Shown piece by piece: positions 10,573-22,106 of a DNA stretch of 64,000 nucleotides. The DNA lies in NCBI GenBank assembly GCA_009733575.1, contig ML769734.1, positions 1-64,000 of the forward strand, given 5' to 3'. Each line of letters starts with the position of its first letter. The stretch's first letter is position 1. The notes beneath the pieces were generated by a model, which made no database searches, was not told the origin of the DNA, and was given only the letters and a program-made list of their open reading frames with translations. The stretch comes from Gymnopus androsaceus JB14. Lineage: Eukaryota > Basidiomycota > Agaricomycetes > Agaricales > Omphalotaceae. The translations under genes were made by a program, and so were the position numbers.

Positions 10573-12166
10573 CTATAGTACAATCCCGGCCACCAAACCT
10601 TGGAACATATCGTGGTCCTCTTTGAGGAGCTGCGAGAACTCCACCTATGATGATATGAGTCAATTCCTGTACCGAAAAGCTAAACTCACCTCGATGATGC
10701 TAGGACACGCTCGAGCCAAGACCTCACATGAGGATCGCAGATGCTTTTCCAGCTCCTTTCGCCAGGCTAAGAATGAAACTCATTAATGAGATATTTATAA
10801 CGTTAACGACGCTGTAAGCTGCTCACGACTGTCGTCAATGGACGAGGTATCTGCTAAATGCACCCAGCAACGACTGATGGCGTTTATGATAGTGCCTTTC
10901 CACAGAGGCATTCGATGTGAACATTCTTGGATAACTATAGTGAGAGCATTCAGGGAATGTATTTGCAGTTGCACCGGGGTAGATCTGAAAGCGACCGGAA
11001 GCAGGGGGTGTGTTAGCTGGGGAATCAGTGCCTGGAATGCCGGAGGTGATTATCCATCGACGAAACTATTTCAAAGACTTGGAGGTAGGTCACCTTGAGA
11101 TACCTCGTGCATCCTAAGCCCAAAGCACGCAATAACGGTGGAAGGGCTTCCACGGAGGCCTGTACTACTCCTGGCTTGTCGGAGGAATACAACCATACCA
11201 TACCGATAACTCTTTCTCCTAAAAGCGCGCACAGCTGATCAAAACGCGTCGAAGACTCCGCAGTTGTCGTGAGCAAGGACAATGATAGGGAAGCAGCTAT
11301 AGCCTCGTGTATTAGCTTTGGAGATTCCGGATGGTCTAGCTGCCCTAGGCAGGTGTTGAGAGACTATAATATCATCAGACGGAAAGATATAAACATGAAC
11401 GCGGGAGGAGGTTTACAGTTATAATGAGTCCGTCTACGCCTGTGCGTTTAAGGATATCTCGGGGTACATGCTCGAGGAGCATGTTGACCATTTGAACGCC
11501 AATCAGTTTGTAAGGGACTTGATAGTCGTCTAAAAAGGTCATTATAGGCGGAATGACGAGGTACCAGAGACGATCGTAATCTTGGGTCTGTATACATCAA
11601 CCATCTGCAATCTTATGAAAGAGAGCTTGGTACCTGAATATTTCGCAGGCACCAAAACACGACATTAGATGCTGCAGGATGTTTCTTCCATGCCTGACTT
11701 TCGTAGAAATCGTGTCCGCCCATCGGACCGCCTGCTGGTCTGTCCAGCTTCCTACCAGTGGAGATATTGAGAGATGGATGAGGATTTGAACGGAAGAGAG
11801 GGTTGATGTTGGATTCGAGAAGCTGAGTCATGAGCGGAACACTTGGATCGGAGAAATCTTCGAGGATCTCTGTGGAACTTTCTCAGATAATGAGTAAAGC
11901 TAAGAGCCAATTATCGCACCTTGGCTAGAGCATGAGATTCAGGCGTAATCCATGAATCTTCCCCGTCGAAAGAAGCTGCTGCTGAGATTACATTGGCCTG
12001 ATCTGGGATAGGAAAGATCCTGCCCTTTGAGTAGCTGGCGCAAGTCGCGTAAAACGCGCTCAGCAGCGTCTTTCCACGCATTGAGACGAGAGATGATTTC
12101 TGGAGAATTAATAGACTCGAATTGCGCGTATTCGCTGGGAATTTCGAGGGATTTGAGATCAAGCAT
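10573..12166 (-). CDS. TTI2: TELO2-interacting protein 2 homologue (TTT complex)
   Basis: Exons are 12166-11920, 11867-11634, 11587-11417, 11363-11094, 11031-10827, 10766-10690 and 10644-10573, about 424 residues in all. Characteristic stretches are FRSNPHPSLNISTGRKLDRP, MTFLDDYQVPYKLIG, LLEHVPRDILKRTGVDGL, FDQLCALLGERVIGMVWLY and PPLLRALGLGCTRYLK. TTI2 forms the TTT complex with TEL2 and TTI1, which stabilises newly made PI3K-like kinases (TOR, ATM, ATR) together with HSP90. All junctions are in phase except for one extra base in exon 1 at about 12003-12007 (between LSYP and DQANV), which breaks the frame. The start at 12166 begins MLDLKSLEIPSEY. The gene is transcribed away from SWD1 across a 43-bp gap. 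Confidence 0.8.
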
Positions 12167-12209
12167 CGAATAATCACGTGCAATTCATCTTCTTTTCTTT
12201 CGTCCATGA
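12167..12209. promoter_or_regulatory. 43-bp shared divergent promoter between TTI2 and SWD1, with a CACGTG box
   Basis: The proposed ATG codons of TTI2 (12166, minus) and SWD1 (12210, plus) are 43 bp apart. The gap contains the palindrome CACGTG at 12175-12180, a bHLH (E-box/Cbf1-type) site, and a pyrimidine run TCTTCTTTTCTTTC at 12188-12201 on the SWD1 side. The spacing leaves almost no 5' UTR if both starts are right, so transcripts probably overlap the opposite gene's 5' end. Confidence 0.5.
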
Positions 12210-14016
12210 ATGAATCCTAATCAGTAAGTAGAAGCACACATATTCTACAAACTCTGCCAACACTTTTACTTTCAGGCCCATTCAATTTCACGCATCCAAC
12301 CGCCGTCCAAACTTCCCTTTACGCCCTCGGTTCTTTCGCCCGTTTCGACCCTTCAGGTAGATTCGTCGGCGTAGGCAGATTCGATGGTCTGGCAACAATC
12401 TGGGACTTGGACACAAAAGCCGCCATACGCTTCCTAGACGGCCATGTCAAAGGTGTGACTAGCTTGGAGTACGTATAATTCGGTATCCTCGTGAGTATCA
12501 CTTTCTCAAAATCCTTTCAGTTGGTCAAGACATTCTCGTTATGTGCTCACTTCCTCAAAAGATTGGAATGTCATTGTTTGGGATCTTTCCGAAGTTTGTG
12601 ACCCTCCTCAGCGATATGCAACAATTCGGTTTGATGCACCGGTTTCTTCAGCTTCGTTTCATCCGCGGAACAGGTGGGTATGGTCTTTCTCAACATTAGA
12701 GACCATGTTCATGCTTTTTTAGTCAAATAATTCTATCTCTTCTAAACACTGGCGAAGTCTATCTCACCGACTTGCGAAAGAACCATCGATCACGGACGGA
12801 ATTGTACGAACCAGATGGTGACGAGGATGGCAATGACGACGCGGGCCAATCAAATAAAAGGTATGCATTACCTGTAAATACACGCGCGCCTCTCATTCTT
12901 ATCCAAGATACGCAATGTCCGTCGCGCGTTTCGATCCCTCCGGTAAATACGTCTTTGTCGGCACATCTGGTGGATACATATTAGTTTTCCATACCAGGAC
13001 AAAAACAGTGCGTTCTACATCCTCTCCCTACACACACCCTGTCTCATTAGAATTCAACAGCTGGTAGCGCGACACAGAATAGCTGGTGGTGCTGGAACGA
13101 TCAAAGGATTGGATTTCGCAAAGAATGGCCGGCGCCTCGTAACCAACTCATCCGACCGAACCCTCCGCCAATTCATAGTCCCACCTTATCCTCCACCCAA
13201 CGACAACAACCCCAACGACTTTCTCGACCAAGAACTCGAGCCCACACATCGGTTCAACGACCCGATTAACAAGACTGCTTGGCATGCTGTTTCGTATAGT
13301 CCAGATGGGGAATGGCTTGCTGGTGGTGAGTTGCTAGCATAGTCCGCGGGTTTAGTGATGCTCGGCTCATGCACCACTCCTTTAAAGGCGCTGCTGATGC
13401 GGCTGCACATAAAATATACATCTGGGATATCTCAAACGACGGGCAGTTTGCTAGCACGTTGGATGGAGGAAGAGAGCCGTTGGCGCATTTACATGTTAGT
13501 TCCGGTTTTTTTAGTCTATTCTATTCTACGTATATCTCTGATTCACATTCTAGTGGCATCCATCAAAAGCATCAATAGCATCTACTACTAACCAAGGCAA
13601 CATCCTCATTTGGCATAGTCCGAATGCTGAGAGATGGGGCGCGTTTGCGGGTGGGTTCGAGGAGGTTGATGAGAATGTGGAGTATGAGGAGCGGGAGGAC
13701 GAGTTTGATATTGTGAGTGTTTTATTCATTTTGTTTCGCACCAGCATTTTCTAACCTTTGCTGTTTGTAGGAAGATGAAGCTGAAATCCTACGACGTAAA
13801 AAAGAAGCGGAGCAAGAGGATGTGGATATTGATACTATCGAAGGGGGCGACGGGCCACCACCTTCCATGCGCGATGCGGTTATGGTGAATGGTAGTGGTG
13901 GTAATGGTAATGGTAATGGTGCTGGTGTTGGGATCGATGAAGATTGGGCAGACGAGGATGCGGATGATGATCTTGTGTTTTGGAAGACGAGGATTAGTAT
14001 GGATGATGATATGTGA
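12210..14016 (+). CDS. SWD1: COMPASS subunit Swd1 (RbBP5 homologue), WD40 protein
   Basis: Exons: 12210-12223, 12276-12468, 12521-12673, 12723-12860, 12908-13007, 13061-13325, 13388-13494, 13554-13712 and 13771-14016, about 457 residues. Recognisable WD40 stretches are FDPSGRFVGVGRFDGLATIW, WSRHSRYVLTSSKDWNVIVW, FDPSGKYVFVGTSGGYILVF, HRFNDPINKTAWHAVSYSPD and TTNQGNILIWHSPNAERW. The last is followed by EEVDENVEYEEREDEFDI, the acidic hinge typical of Swd1/RbBP5. It scaffolds Set1C/COMPASS, which methylates histone H3 lysine 4. Exons 2-9 join in perfect phase. The short first exon (MNPN) joins with a one-base phase discrepancy, so the start or one base there is wrong. The tail is Gly/Asn-rich then acidic and ends MDDDM. 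Confidence 0.85.
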
Positions 14017-14189
14017 TATGTGATATGTACAAGTCGGGACTTGGAGAGATCTGTTGTATATATTTATATTATTCTATTGTAGTAATACTAATATTCGAAC
14101 TGGATCTTGGACTTTTTTCGAGTGAGAGTGTTTTCGAGTTTTATAATTTATTGATACATACTTCATAATTTATATCTTCCAATCCGACG

Positions 14190-17100
14190 TTAATTTACAG
14201 ATTGCGCCCCCGGGCGCGGATGTCTTGCACGATACTCGTTCCATATTGACCGTAAGACTGGATTATCCCATGGCAGCCCACCTCCTTGCTCCTGTCTTTG
14301 CATTGAGGTGCCATGGAGAGGATCATCTTGAAAAGCAAATTCTAAGGAATGTATGTACATCGTTAGGGAGAAGTTCATTTTTACCAAGGTTCAAGACAAG
14401 CTTACCGTCCAGTTCTTCTTCTTCATATCCATATTCTTCAAATAGTACGCGTTTATCCGAATAACCGTCGTTTCTCGGCTGCATCTGTTTCATGGGCTGT
14501 GGTATTACGCGCCCATTTAGACCGTGGTTCGTCTCCTGCATCATCTCTGGCCGCTCAAAAGTTGACTCTGAACTAGAGGAGACTGATGATCTCCGAATGC
14601 TACCAGTGATTGAAGATTCGGCTGATAGAGGCGGAGAAGGAACGACTGTGAGGTTGAAGCTGGTGGAAGAGCTCGAGATAGGACTTTGCGGGTGAGAACT
14701 GGAAAAGAAGTTGGACACCATATATGTACTGTAACTGGACAGGGGACAGGGGACTTACGGATAGTTCATCATGCGTCTTGAGCTCATCATGGACATGGAT
14801 GCTCCGCTCTTCACGGGTGCGTACCACGTTTTCGGAGGCCCGGGATCGAGATATACCGCACCTGGCACGCCACCCATAGTGTCGCGCTCGCGCTCAGTAC
14901 TATTTGAGCTGTCTACGTCTCGGCGATATGGAGATACGGCCTGTATACCCTGCGATCAAAGGTGTTTTTCTGAGAAAAAACTAGTTCACATTCGAAGGGA
15001 TGAATAACACCTACCGTATCCACATTCCCATTTGAGGGAGTGATATATTTGTCGTAGAGGCTGGAGGACTGAGGGGTAACGGGGGCAACAGGCACGCCCG
15101 AAACTAGAGGATTGAGGAGATTGGAAAAGGAAGGGCTTCTAGCGGAGGGAGTGGTGGTTGTAGGATTAGTCGAAGGACGTCGGATATGACTGGCCTGTGG
15201 ATTTAATCGATATCCCGAGCCCGGTGCAGAGCCACCATCATTGGGCGAAGCACTATCGCTAAAATAATACAACTGCGACTGCCCAGGCGTTGGTAAATGA
15301 GGACTGAGGTAACCTCCATCACTCGAGTACATGGTCTGGTTACCGCCCTGATTCGAGAATGGGTTGCCAGAAAGAGATGGTGGCGCGGACAATGGATCAG
15401 AGGAACTCATATTATACGACTGTTGCATCGAGTTCGGGTGGATGTTCATATTACGGCCTCCCTGAGGAGTGCCAGGCATCTGAAGGTGATAGGAGCTGCT
15501 TGGTGGAACGTCATGCATGCTGGAGCTAATATAATCGGGCGGATGAGCGCCTGGCACCATGGAGGGAAGGGTCGTTGGATAGTAGAGGTTGAAAGAGTCG
15601 GGTGCGGCGGGTGAAGACGCACGCCGAGTTAGAGGATCGAGAAGCCCGGAAGGAGATGCGCTTCTACCGGAGGGCGGAAAGAGAGTAGTAGTAGTAGAAT
15701 TACTCGAGGGACGTGCAGGAGCAAGGATACGACGTCTAGCCTGTAGGGACTGTTAGAAAGCAACGTATCAGTGGGAGATCGATACCGCTCACGTTGATCA
15801 TCCAATTCGACACTTGCCTCATGGAGAGACCGGTAGCACGGGAGAGCTGCTTCGCCTCATCCTCACTGGGATAAGGATGATCAGAGTGACGATGAAGCCA
15901 GGCCTTTAAAAAGTCAACGGTCTCCTGCGAAAGCTTCCTTTTACGCAAAGCTGGTCGATCTACCAGAGTAAACAGATCGGAGGGTCGAGATGTGGATGAT
16001 CCAGCGGGTGGAGGCTGAGAATACCGAGGGACACCAGCGGGATTCAAGTATGAATCATGGTATAAATCTGTCGATAGCCTTGCTCGATTCTGGTCCTCGT
16101 CTGCGCTTGGCGGCGGTGGAAGTCTATAGCTGCTGAGTGCAGACTGATTAACGGGAGCATCGGACCGCCGATGAGGAGAGGGATAGGGCGAATGCCTCAC
16201 ACCCAAATTGAGCAATGAAGCAGGCCGGAACTCCTTTGCTGGATGCCTCCCAGACTCGTCCTCGACTGTCGTGAAAATCGAAGGCAATCGGACCTTGTCG
16301 GATTCGCCAGAGCCCAAGAAATCCCGCTCTGGCCTTGATGCGGACCCCAACTGGGAGATAAAGTCTGAGGCAAAGCTCATTGGCCTTTTAGAGGGAACGC
16401 TGCTGTCTGAAGTTGCAGAGTTGGACATAAAGCGAGAATCGTAGCCGAGATTTGTGGGACTGCATTATGAAAAGAAAAAGTCAGAGATTAGCTTTTTGTG
16501 CAAGATTGGAAAGATGAGCGAACATCAGCAGCGGTGAAGCGTCGTCTAAAGGTGGGTATAAAGCCAACGAAGGGTCCGGTACAGCACTAATCAAATTTAA
16601 TTCACTATTCCAGTTATTCGATACATAAGCAGATACCTTGGCCTCGGGTCCGAGACAATTTGCTCATCCTCGCCACTGCCGCGGTGGCCAGCATGCCATT
16701 CCTTGGCAAAGAGTTCCTCCTGAGGACCCAGAGATTGCAGAGAGGTAGATTGCGTTTCGGTAGCAACCTTGGCGTGATCCGCACCGGTGTTGAAACCAGT
16801 GTGGAATTGATCTTCAGCTGTGAGTTTGTTCAGATGGGGAGGGGAAGTTTGACCGGAGGAAGAGTAAAATGGATGCGGTGTGTCTGCACCATAGCCGTTA
16901 GCGAGAGATGCGTCCAAACTTGGTGAAGCACTGATGAAAGGTTGTCCAGTATTGCAATTGAGAGAACATAAAACAGAACAAATACCTTCGCCTTGGGTCC
17001 CAAACAATCTGATCATCCTCTTCATGGCCTCTATGAGTCCTTGGAGATTTAGTCATTGGATTAGCCAAAGGCAGGCCAGGGGTAAGCCGAGCCCGAGATT

Positions 17101-18749
17101 CTGGTTGTATCTCAGAGATCATCGCAGCTCTGATAGCAAAAGGGAGTCCGTTGGGTGCTGCACCGTTCGAAGATGTGTCGCCGACGACCGTTTTGAACGC
17201 ATTGCTACCACAGTTTTCGGAAAGCAGTTGTGTGCTGAAATCGCTATTACAGCCAATATAATCATAGAGTGGGATGCGCGATAACGAACCTGGCCAACTC
17301 AGGTCCATTGAGCATTGGCGATGTTCCCTAAAGAATACTGATGAACACATTTTGGGACGGATGCATTGATTAAAAATGTCTTACCAACTCTCGCTCTGGA
17401 AAGTGCAAGAGGTTCTGTACATGTTTCAGGAGATGCAGTAATCTTTGTGCATCGGGTCTGTGTGTGATTTCTTCAGCCCAACATGAGTCCAACATTGCGC
17501 GGATCGACATGAAAACATCTTCCTTGGGAATAACAGTTGGGGGAAGAACAGGTCTAACCCCTTTCAAAACATCTATTGCAACGCTAATGTCGAGGTTGTG
17601 GTGAGAGAACGGCGGTCGGCCAGTCAAAATCTGGAAGATAGGTAAATGTGGGTTCTGATGAATCGCATAACTGGAGACGCTTACCTCAAACACAGTACAT
17701 CCGAATGCATAGATATCTCTGGAAGTCAGCCTTCCTTCGGTAGGCACTGGAGTGGGATTGATGAATTCCGGCGCTAGCCAGCGAAGAGAGCCTTGAACGG
17801 TGGCGGTATGCGTGAGGTTCATTGATTGTGTATCCAAAACTGAGAGCCCGAAATCAGCCACACAACAGCGACGATCATCCGAAATTAAGATGTTCGCCTG
17901 GTAGCAAGTTGATTAGTTAAAAGATGGGAATTATGATGATGAGTACTGACCCCTTTGATATCGCCATGCACGACAGGCGGATCGAGCTCATGCAAGTAAA
18001 AGAGGCCTTCAGCAATTTGGATAGTCTGAAAAAGCATAAGAAGAGTGAGGATGGATGGGTTGAGTAGGCTCACATGCTCCAACTTCGTGCTCAGGTCTAA
18101 AGAACTGTTTTTCGCATATGATATGATATTGCCGTTAGACATCCAGGGAGAGACAATGCAGAAGCTCGGTGAAAATAGTTCAATATTGATACCAAGGAAG
18201 GGAAGGATGTTTGGGTGATTGAGCTGTCTCCACAAAAGCACCTCTTTGCTCAATGCCTTTAACAACGTCTCTCTGTCTGATCCCTCCTGGAAGAATCGCA
18301 AGACCTTAATACAAACACGCTGTCTGTCCAAACGACCAATCCAGATGTCCTGAAATTCGTGCCAATGACTCGGAATTCAGCCAGCTTTTGAAAGGATAGT
18401 CTCGTACTTACTGCAAATCCTCCTCCCGTAATTGCGGTCTCGCTTTCCCGAACCAAGCCCGTTAGAAACATGGAAGAAGGCAGGACGCTGTGTACACGAT
18501 TCAAATGGCGAATCGACTTCAAGTATTTCCTCCTTCGAGTGTCCTTCCGGGTACGTATACGGTCAAGTTCCTTTCCAATGTTCAAATATACTGTCAGGAA
18601 TCATAGGGAAACCGAGATCATACCGTCTGTAAAACTTCTATCATAATAGATGCTTCATTCGGCGCGAACTGTTTTTCGTGGAAATCATCTGCTGCTGCAA
18701 GGGAGAGAATTTGGGGTGTAGTCAACATGTAAGGCTCTGCTGAGCGCAT
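14190..18749 (-). CDS. Protein kinase fused to a TALE homeodomain (15-exon model)
   Basis: Exons, 5' to 3': 18749-18624, 18570-18412, 18349-18074, 18025-17951, 17897-17685, 17630-17385, 17327-17290, 17243-16986, 16930-16637, 16586-16524, 16459-15793, 15740-15015, 14940-14759, 14698-14406, 14341-14190. All junctions are GT-AG and in phase, giving 1255 residues. The kinase (about 88-360) has the glycine loop ITGGGFADIWIG, the lysine in CIKV, HGDIKGANIL, VADFGLS and LAPEF, and looks TKL-like. A Ser/Pro-rich linker follows. The homeodomain (about 750-812) has the TALE insertion RHSDHPYPSEDE and helix 3 VSNWMINARRR, with Trp48, Asn51 and Arg53 present. The tail is long and low in complexity. Retaining the intron at 17328-17384 would end the protein after the kinase (stop in the intron), so a kinase-only product and a separate homeodomain transcript remain possible. 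The start may instead be the ATG at 18728. Confidence 0.7.
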
Positions 18750-18989
18750 CGGGCCCGACAGGCTCTTGGAAGATTGCAGTGAAGGAACAGCATTACCATC
18801 GCAGGTCGGAAAGTTGTGCAAATGTATTGCCACTGATAAGGTTCAGATCTCGGGTCAAGAAAAGTCTTTACGCGATACCACCGTCCGAGAAAGACTATTT
18901 TTATGTTTTGTGGCTGCCATTTCCAAGGAAATAGTATCGCGAGCTTTGGTCGTCTGCAATCAAGCGCCGTACCTTAGGTTTAGGGTTTC

Positions 18990-19231
18990 CAATTTCGGAA
19001 ACTGAATCGAACGGCCCCAAACAAGTTACACCCTCTGCCAAAATGCAAAAGCCATCCTCAAAAGACCGAAAAGTGGCCAGCAGATCTGAAAAGACTGCTT
19101 TTTCTACGTTTTCGAGATGGAAGTACACCATAATGATACTGTAATCTAGGCGAATTTATTCTCTCGAGGGGATCGTGTGGCTATTGGAGCATCTGGAGGA
19201 AAAGGTGCGTATCTGTATGCGCTAATCCCTT
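18990..19231 (+). pseudogene. Truncated duplicate of the NCS6 5' end
   Basis: It matches 22369-22632 (upstream region, exon 1 and the start of intron 1 of NCS6): CTCTGCCAAAATGCAAAAGC, AAGACTGCTTTTTCTACG and GGAGCATCTGGAGGAAAAGG are shared. The ATG region and the reading frame are damaged. It stops at the duplication junction, CTAATCCCTTGATGATG. It keeps a canonical GTGCGT donor where intact NCS6 reads GCGGGT. Confidence 0.75.
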
Positions 19232-19400
19232 GATGATGATCTTGTATTTTCGAAGACGAGGATAATCATGGATGACGATGCTGAGTTAGGACTGGGAGGA
19301 AGTATACTGGAGTTTGGTCGCGAAGGAGGTATAAAGAGATCTGATGCAAATATTATGTACTGTAGCATACTATTAGAATCGTAATAATACTCGAGCTCGT
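19232..19400 (+). pseudogene. Truncated duplicate of the SWD1 3' end
   Basis: GATGATGATCTTGT.TTT.G and AAGACGAGGAT, followed by ATGGATGA.GAT, match SWD1 at 13966-14012. The following UTR-like DNA (GAGATCTG, TAATA.TA) also aligns with 14046-14095. It begins exactly where the NCS6 fragment ends. From 19401 to 19766 I see only diverged spacer. Confidence 0.65.
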
Positions 19401-19766
19401 GAACATCCTCTAGCTATTTCCGAGTTAGGGATACGAATCGACAAAAGGAAGGAAGGTTTATTACATGGTATCTGCATAGTCCAAGTGCTGGTTCCAGGAC
19501 ATGACTCGACTTTTCAATGCCCCGAATTTTGTGAGACAAATTGAACGATTTGGTTAAGCCCAGGTAGATAATAAATTTTACTATCTCTTCCATTTCATAT
19601 AATCCATGATCTGCGAAATGAAGTATCGCATCCGCTACCGAGCTTACCCACTGGGAGCTTTATGGTTCAATGGTCCTGCAATTTATGTCGTGGGTTCGTG
19701 CGTGTATATACGCGCCGCTCAAACGTACCCGGGAGTAATCAGCTTTCTTGTCCCCATTATTTTACG

Positions 19767-19870
19767 CAACCCGATGTCTTGCACGATAATCGTCCCATAT
19801 TAACCGCAAGACTGGATTATCCCATGGTAGCCCACCTCCAGGACTTTTCGGTCTTTGCATTGAAGTAGTG
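19767..19870 (-). pseudogene. Relic of the homeodomain gene's last exon in the duplicated copy
   Basis: GATGTCTTGCACGATA.TCG, AAGACTGGATTATCCCATGG and AGCCCACCTCC repeat 14220-14300 (the last exon of the kinase-homeodomain gene) with substitutions. The frame is not maintained. The homeodomain itself is missing between here and 20330. Confidence 0.7.
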
Positions 19871-20045
19871 GCCTCGATTTGATTGAAACCTCTAGAGCGA
19901 GGGGATGCTATATTTTGATAGGAAACTATGTACAAAAGATATCATGCTGTTAGCGAATTCATTTTTACTCAACTTTGGAGCTTACAGCCGGATTTCTTTT
20001 CTTCTAAGTGCATGGACTCCGGTAGGGCTGGGACGCTTTTTTCCC

Positions 20046-20335
20046 AATTTGGAGTGCTGCTTCCACCAAAAGCGTGTGTTAATTGTGTCTGACTCAGGCT
20101 AGGCGTAGTGCTTGGAGTTGAAGCCCCAAACGAAAACAGTCCTGTGGAGGGAACGATGGAGCCGGGATCAATAATTGAAGAGGACGTCGAGTTTAGCCTG
20201 TTGGGTGCTGCTTCCACCAAAAGCGTGCGTTGATCGTGTCTGACTAGGTGTAGTGCTTGAAGTCGAAGCCCCAAATGAAAACAGTCCTGGGGAGGAAACG
20301 ATGGAGCCAGGATCAATAATTGAAGGACGTGTAGG
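20046..20335. repeat. Two tandem units of about 148 bp in the tail of the duplicated kinase
   Basis: Both units contain GCTGCTTCCACCAAAAGCGT, GAAGCCCCAAA.GAAAACAG and GGATCAATAATTGAAG, at about 20058-20180 and 20207-20327. The distal unit is still in frame with the kinase copy; the proximal unit lies mostly beyond its stop codon. Confidence 0.65.
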
Positions 20336-22106
20336 AGCAAGGATACGGGGTTTAGCCTGTTGGATTCAGTAAGCAAGGCTTGAATGTATCAGTTAGATAT
20401 CAATACAACTCACGTTGTCCTCTTGGCTTCTAGTGCGAGCCCGGAGAGATTCAAACTTATCCCAGGGTACAAGAGGTTTCGGTGGTATCTCAGAGATCAT
20501 TGCAGCTCTGCTAGAAAATGAGAGACCACCGGATGCTCCGGATCCATCATTCATTTTGAGCGCATTGCTACCACAGTTTCCCAAAAGCTGCTGTGTGCTA
20601 GAAGCGACATTATGACCAAAGAAGGACTTCCTTATGTCGATGAATTAATTAAATTGAACACAGGTCATTAGAGTGCAGTGGGATGAGTGGTAACGAACCT
20701 GGCATTTGATCCCTAAGGAAGACTGGTAAACACATTTTGGTATAGATACATTGATTAAAATGCCTTACCGACTCTTGCTCTGGCAAGCGCAGGAGGTTCT
20801 GCGTATGTTTCATGAAATCTAGTATGCCTTGTGCATCAGGCCTGCGCATGATTTCTTCAGCCCAACATGAGTCCAACATCGTACGGAGAGACTTGAAAAC
20901 ATCTTCTTTGGGAACGACAGACTGGGGGAAGAACAGGTCTAACCCCTTTCAAAACATCTATCGCAACGCTGATGTCGAGGTTATGATGAGAGAACGGCGG
21001 TCGGCCAGTCAAAATCTAGCAGATAGATTATTTCGGGTTCTCGTTATGCGCACAGCCGAAGAAGCTTACCTCAAACACAGTGCACCCGAACGCATAGATG
21101 TCTCTCGACGTCAACCTTCCTGCATTAGGCAATGGAGTGGGATTGATGAATTCCGGCGCTAGCCAGCGAAGAGAGCCTTGAACGCTGGCAGTATGCGTTG
21201 GGTTCATTGATTGTGTATCCAAAACTGAGAGCCCGAAATCAGCCAAACAGCAGCGACGGTCATCCGAGATCAAGATGTTTGCCTAGTGTCAAGTTAATTA
21301 GTTAAAAGATGGGAGATACGATAGGGTACTGACCCCTTTGATATCACCATGCACGACAGGTGGATCAAGTTCATGCAAGTAAAAGAGGCCTTCAGCAATT
21401 TGAATAGTCTAAAAAGTATAAGAAGAGTTAGGATGGATGGGTTGACTAAGCTCACATGCTCCAACTTCGTGCTCAGATTTAAAGAACTGTTTTTGGCATA
21501 TGAGACGATATCTCCATTAGACATCCAGGGAGAGACAATGCAGAAGCTCGGTGAAAATAGTTCAGTGTTGATACCAAGGAAGGGAAGAACGTTTGCATGA
21601 TCGAGCTGTCTCCACAAAAGCACTTCTTTGCTCATTGTCTTTAACAACGTCTCTCTGTCTGATCCCTGCTGGAAGAATCGCAAGACCTTAATACAAACAC
21701 GCTGTTTGTCCAAACGCCCAATCCAGATGTCCTGAAATCGTGTCCGAAATCAGAGTTCACTAGCGGTTGAAAGGATAGTCTCGTACTTACTGCAAATCCT
21801 CCTACCCGCAACTGCGGTCTCGCTTTCGCGAATCAAGCCTGTTAAACACATGGAAGGAGGCAGGATTCCGTGAACGCGATTCAAATGGCGAATCGACTTC
21901 AAGTACTTCCTCCTTCGAATGTCCTTCTGGGTACGTATACGGTCAAGTTCCTATTCCATGTTCAATTATACTGTCAGGAGTAATGAAAACCAAGATCCTA
22001 CCGTCTGTAAGACTTCTATTATAACGGATGCTTCATTCGGTGCGAGCTGTTTTTCGTGGAAATCATCTGCTGCTGCAAGTGAGAGAATTTGTGATGTGGT
22101 CCACAT
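20168..22106 (-). pseudogene. Second copy of the kinase, homeodomain deleted
   Basis: It aligns exon by exon with the kinase at 17290-18749: CIKVLRFFQQGSDRETLL, VVHGDIKG-type catalytic loop, LADFGLSVLDTQSMNPTHTA, LRWLAPEFINPTPLP. After the linker block SRAAMISEIPP an exon ends RARTRSQEDN and splices onto AKPRILAPTRPS, the counterpart of ARRRILAPARPS that follows the homeodomain in copy 1. The homeodomain and about 1.9 kb are thus deleted, and the tail stops at 20168. Two extra bases relative to copy 1 break the frame: one in the glycine loop (about 21795, giving a stop) and one near 20921. Because one-base insertions also hit essential genes in this window, these two may be assembly errors and the copy might still encode a homeodomain-less kinase. 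Confidence 0.7.

Noticed and set aside
16207..16428. Homeodomain gene starting at the ATG at 16428
   Set aside because: The frame extends upstream through a good acceptor and further in-phase exons into the kinase, so this ATG is not required as a start; kept only as an alternative.
18120..18330. Kinase ORF beginning MDRQRVCIKVL as a separate gene
   Set aside because: It lacks the glycine loop, which is in the preceding exon (ITGGGFA) and splices in frame.
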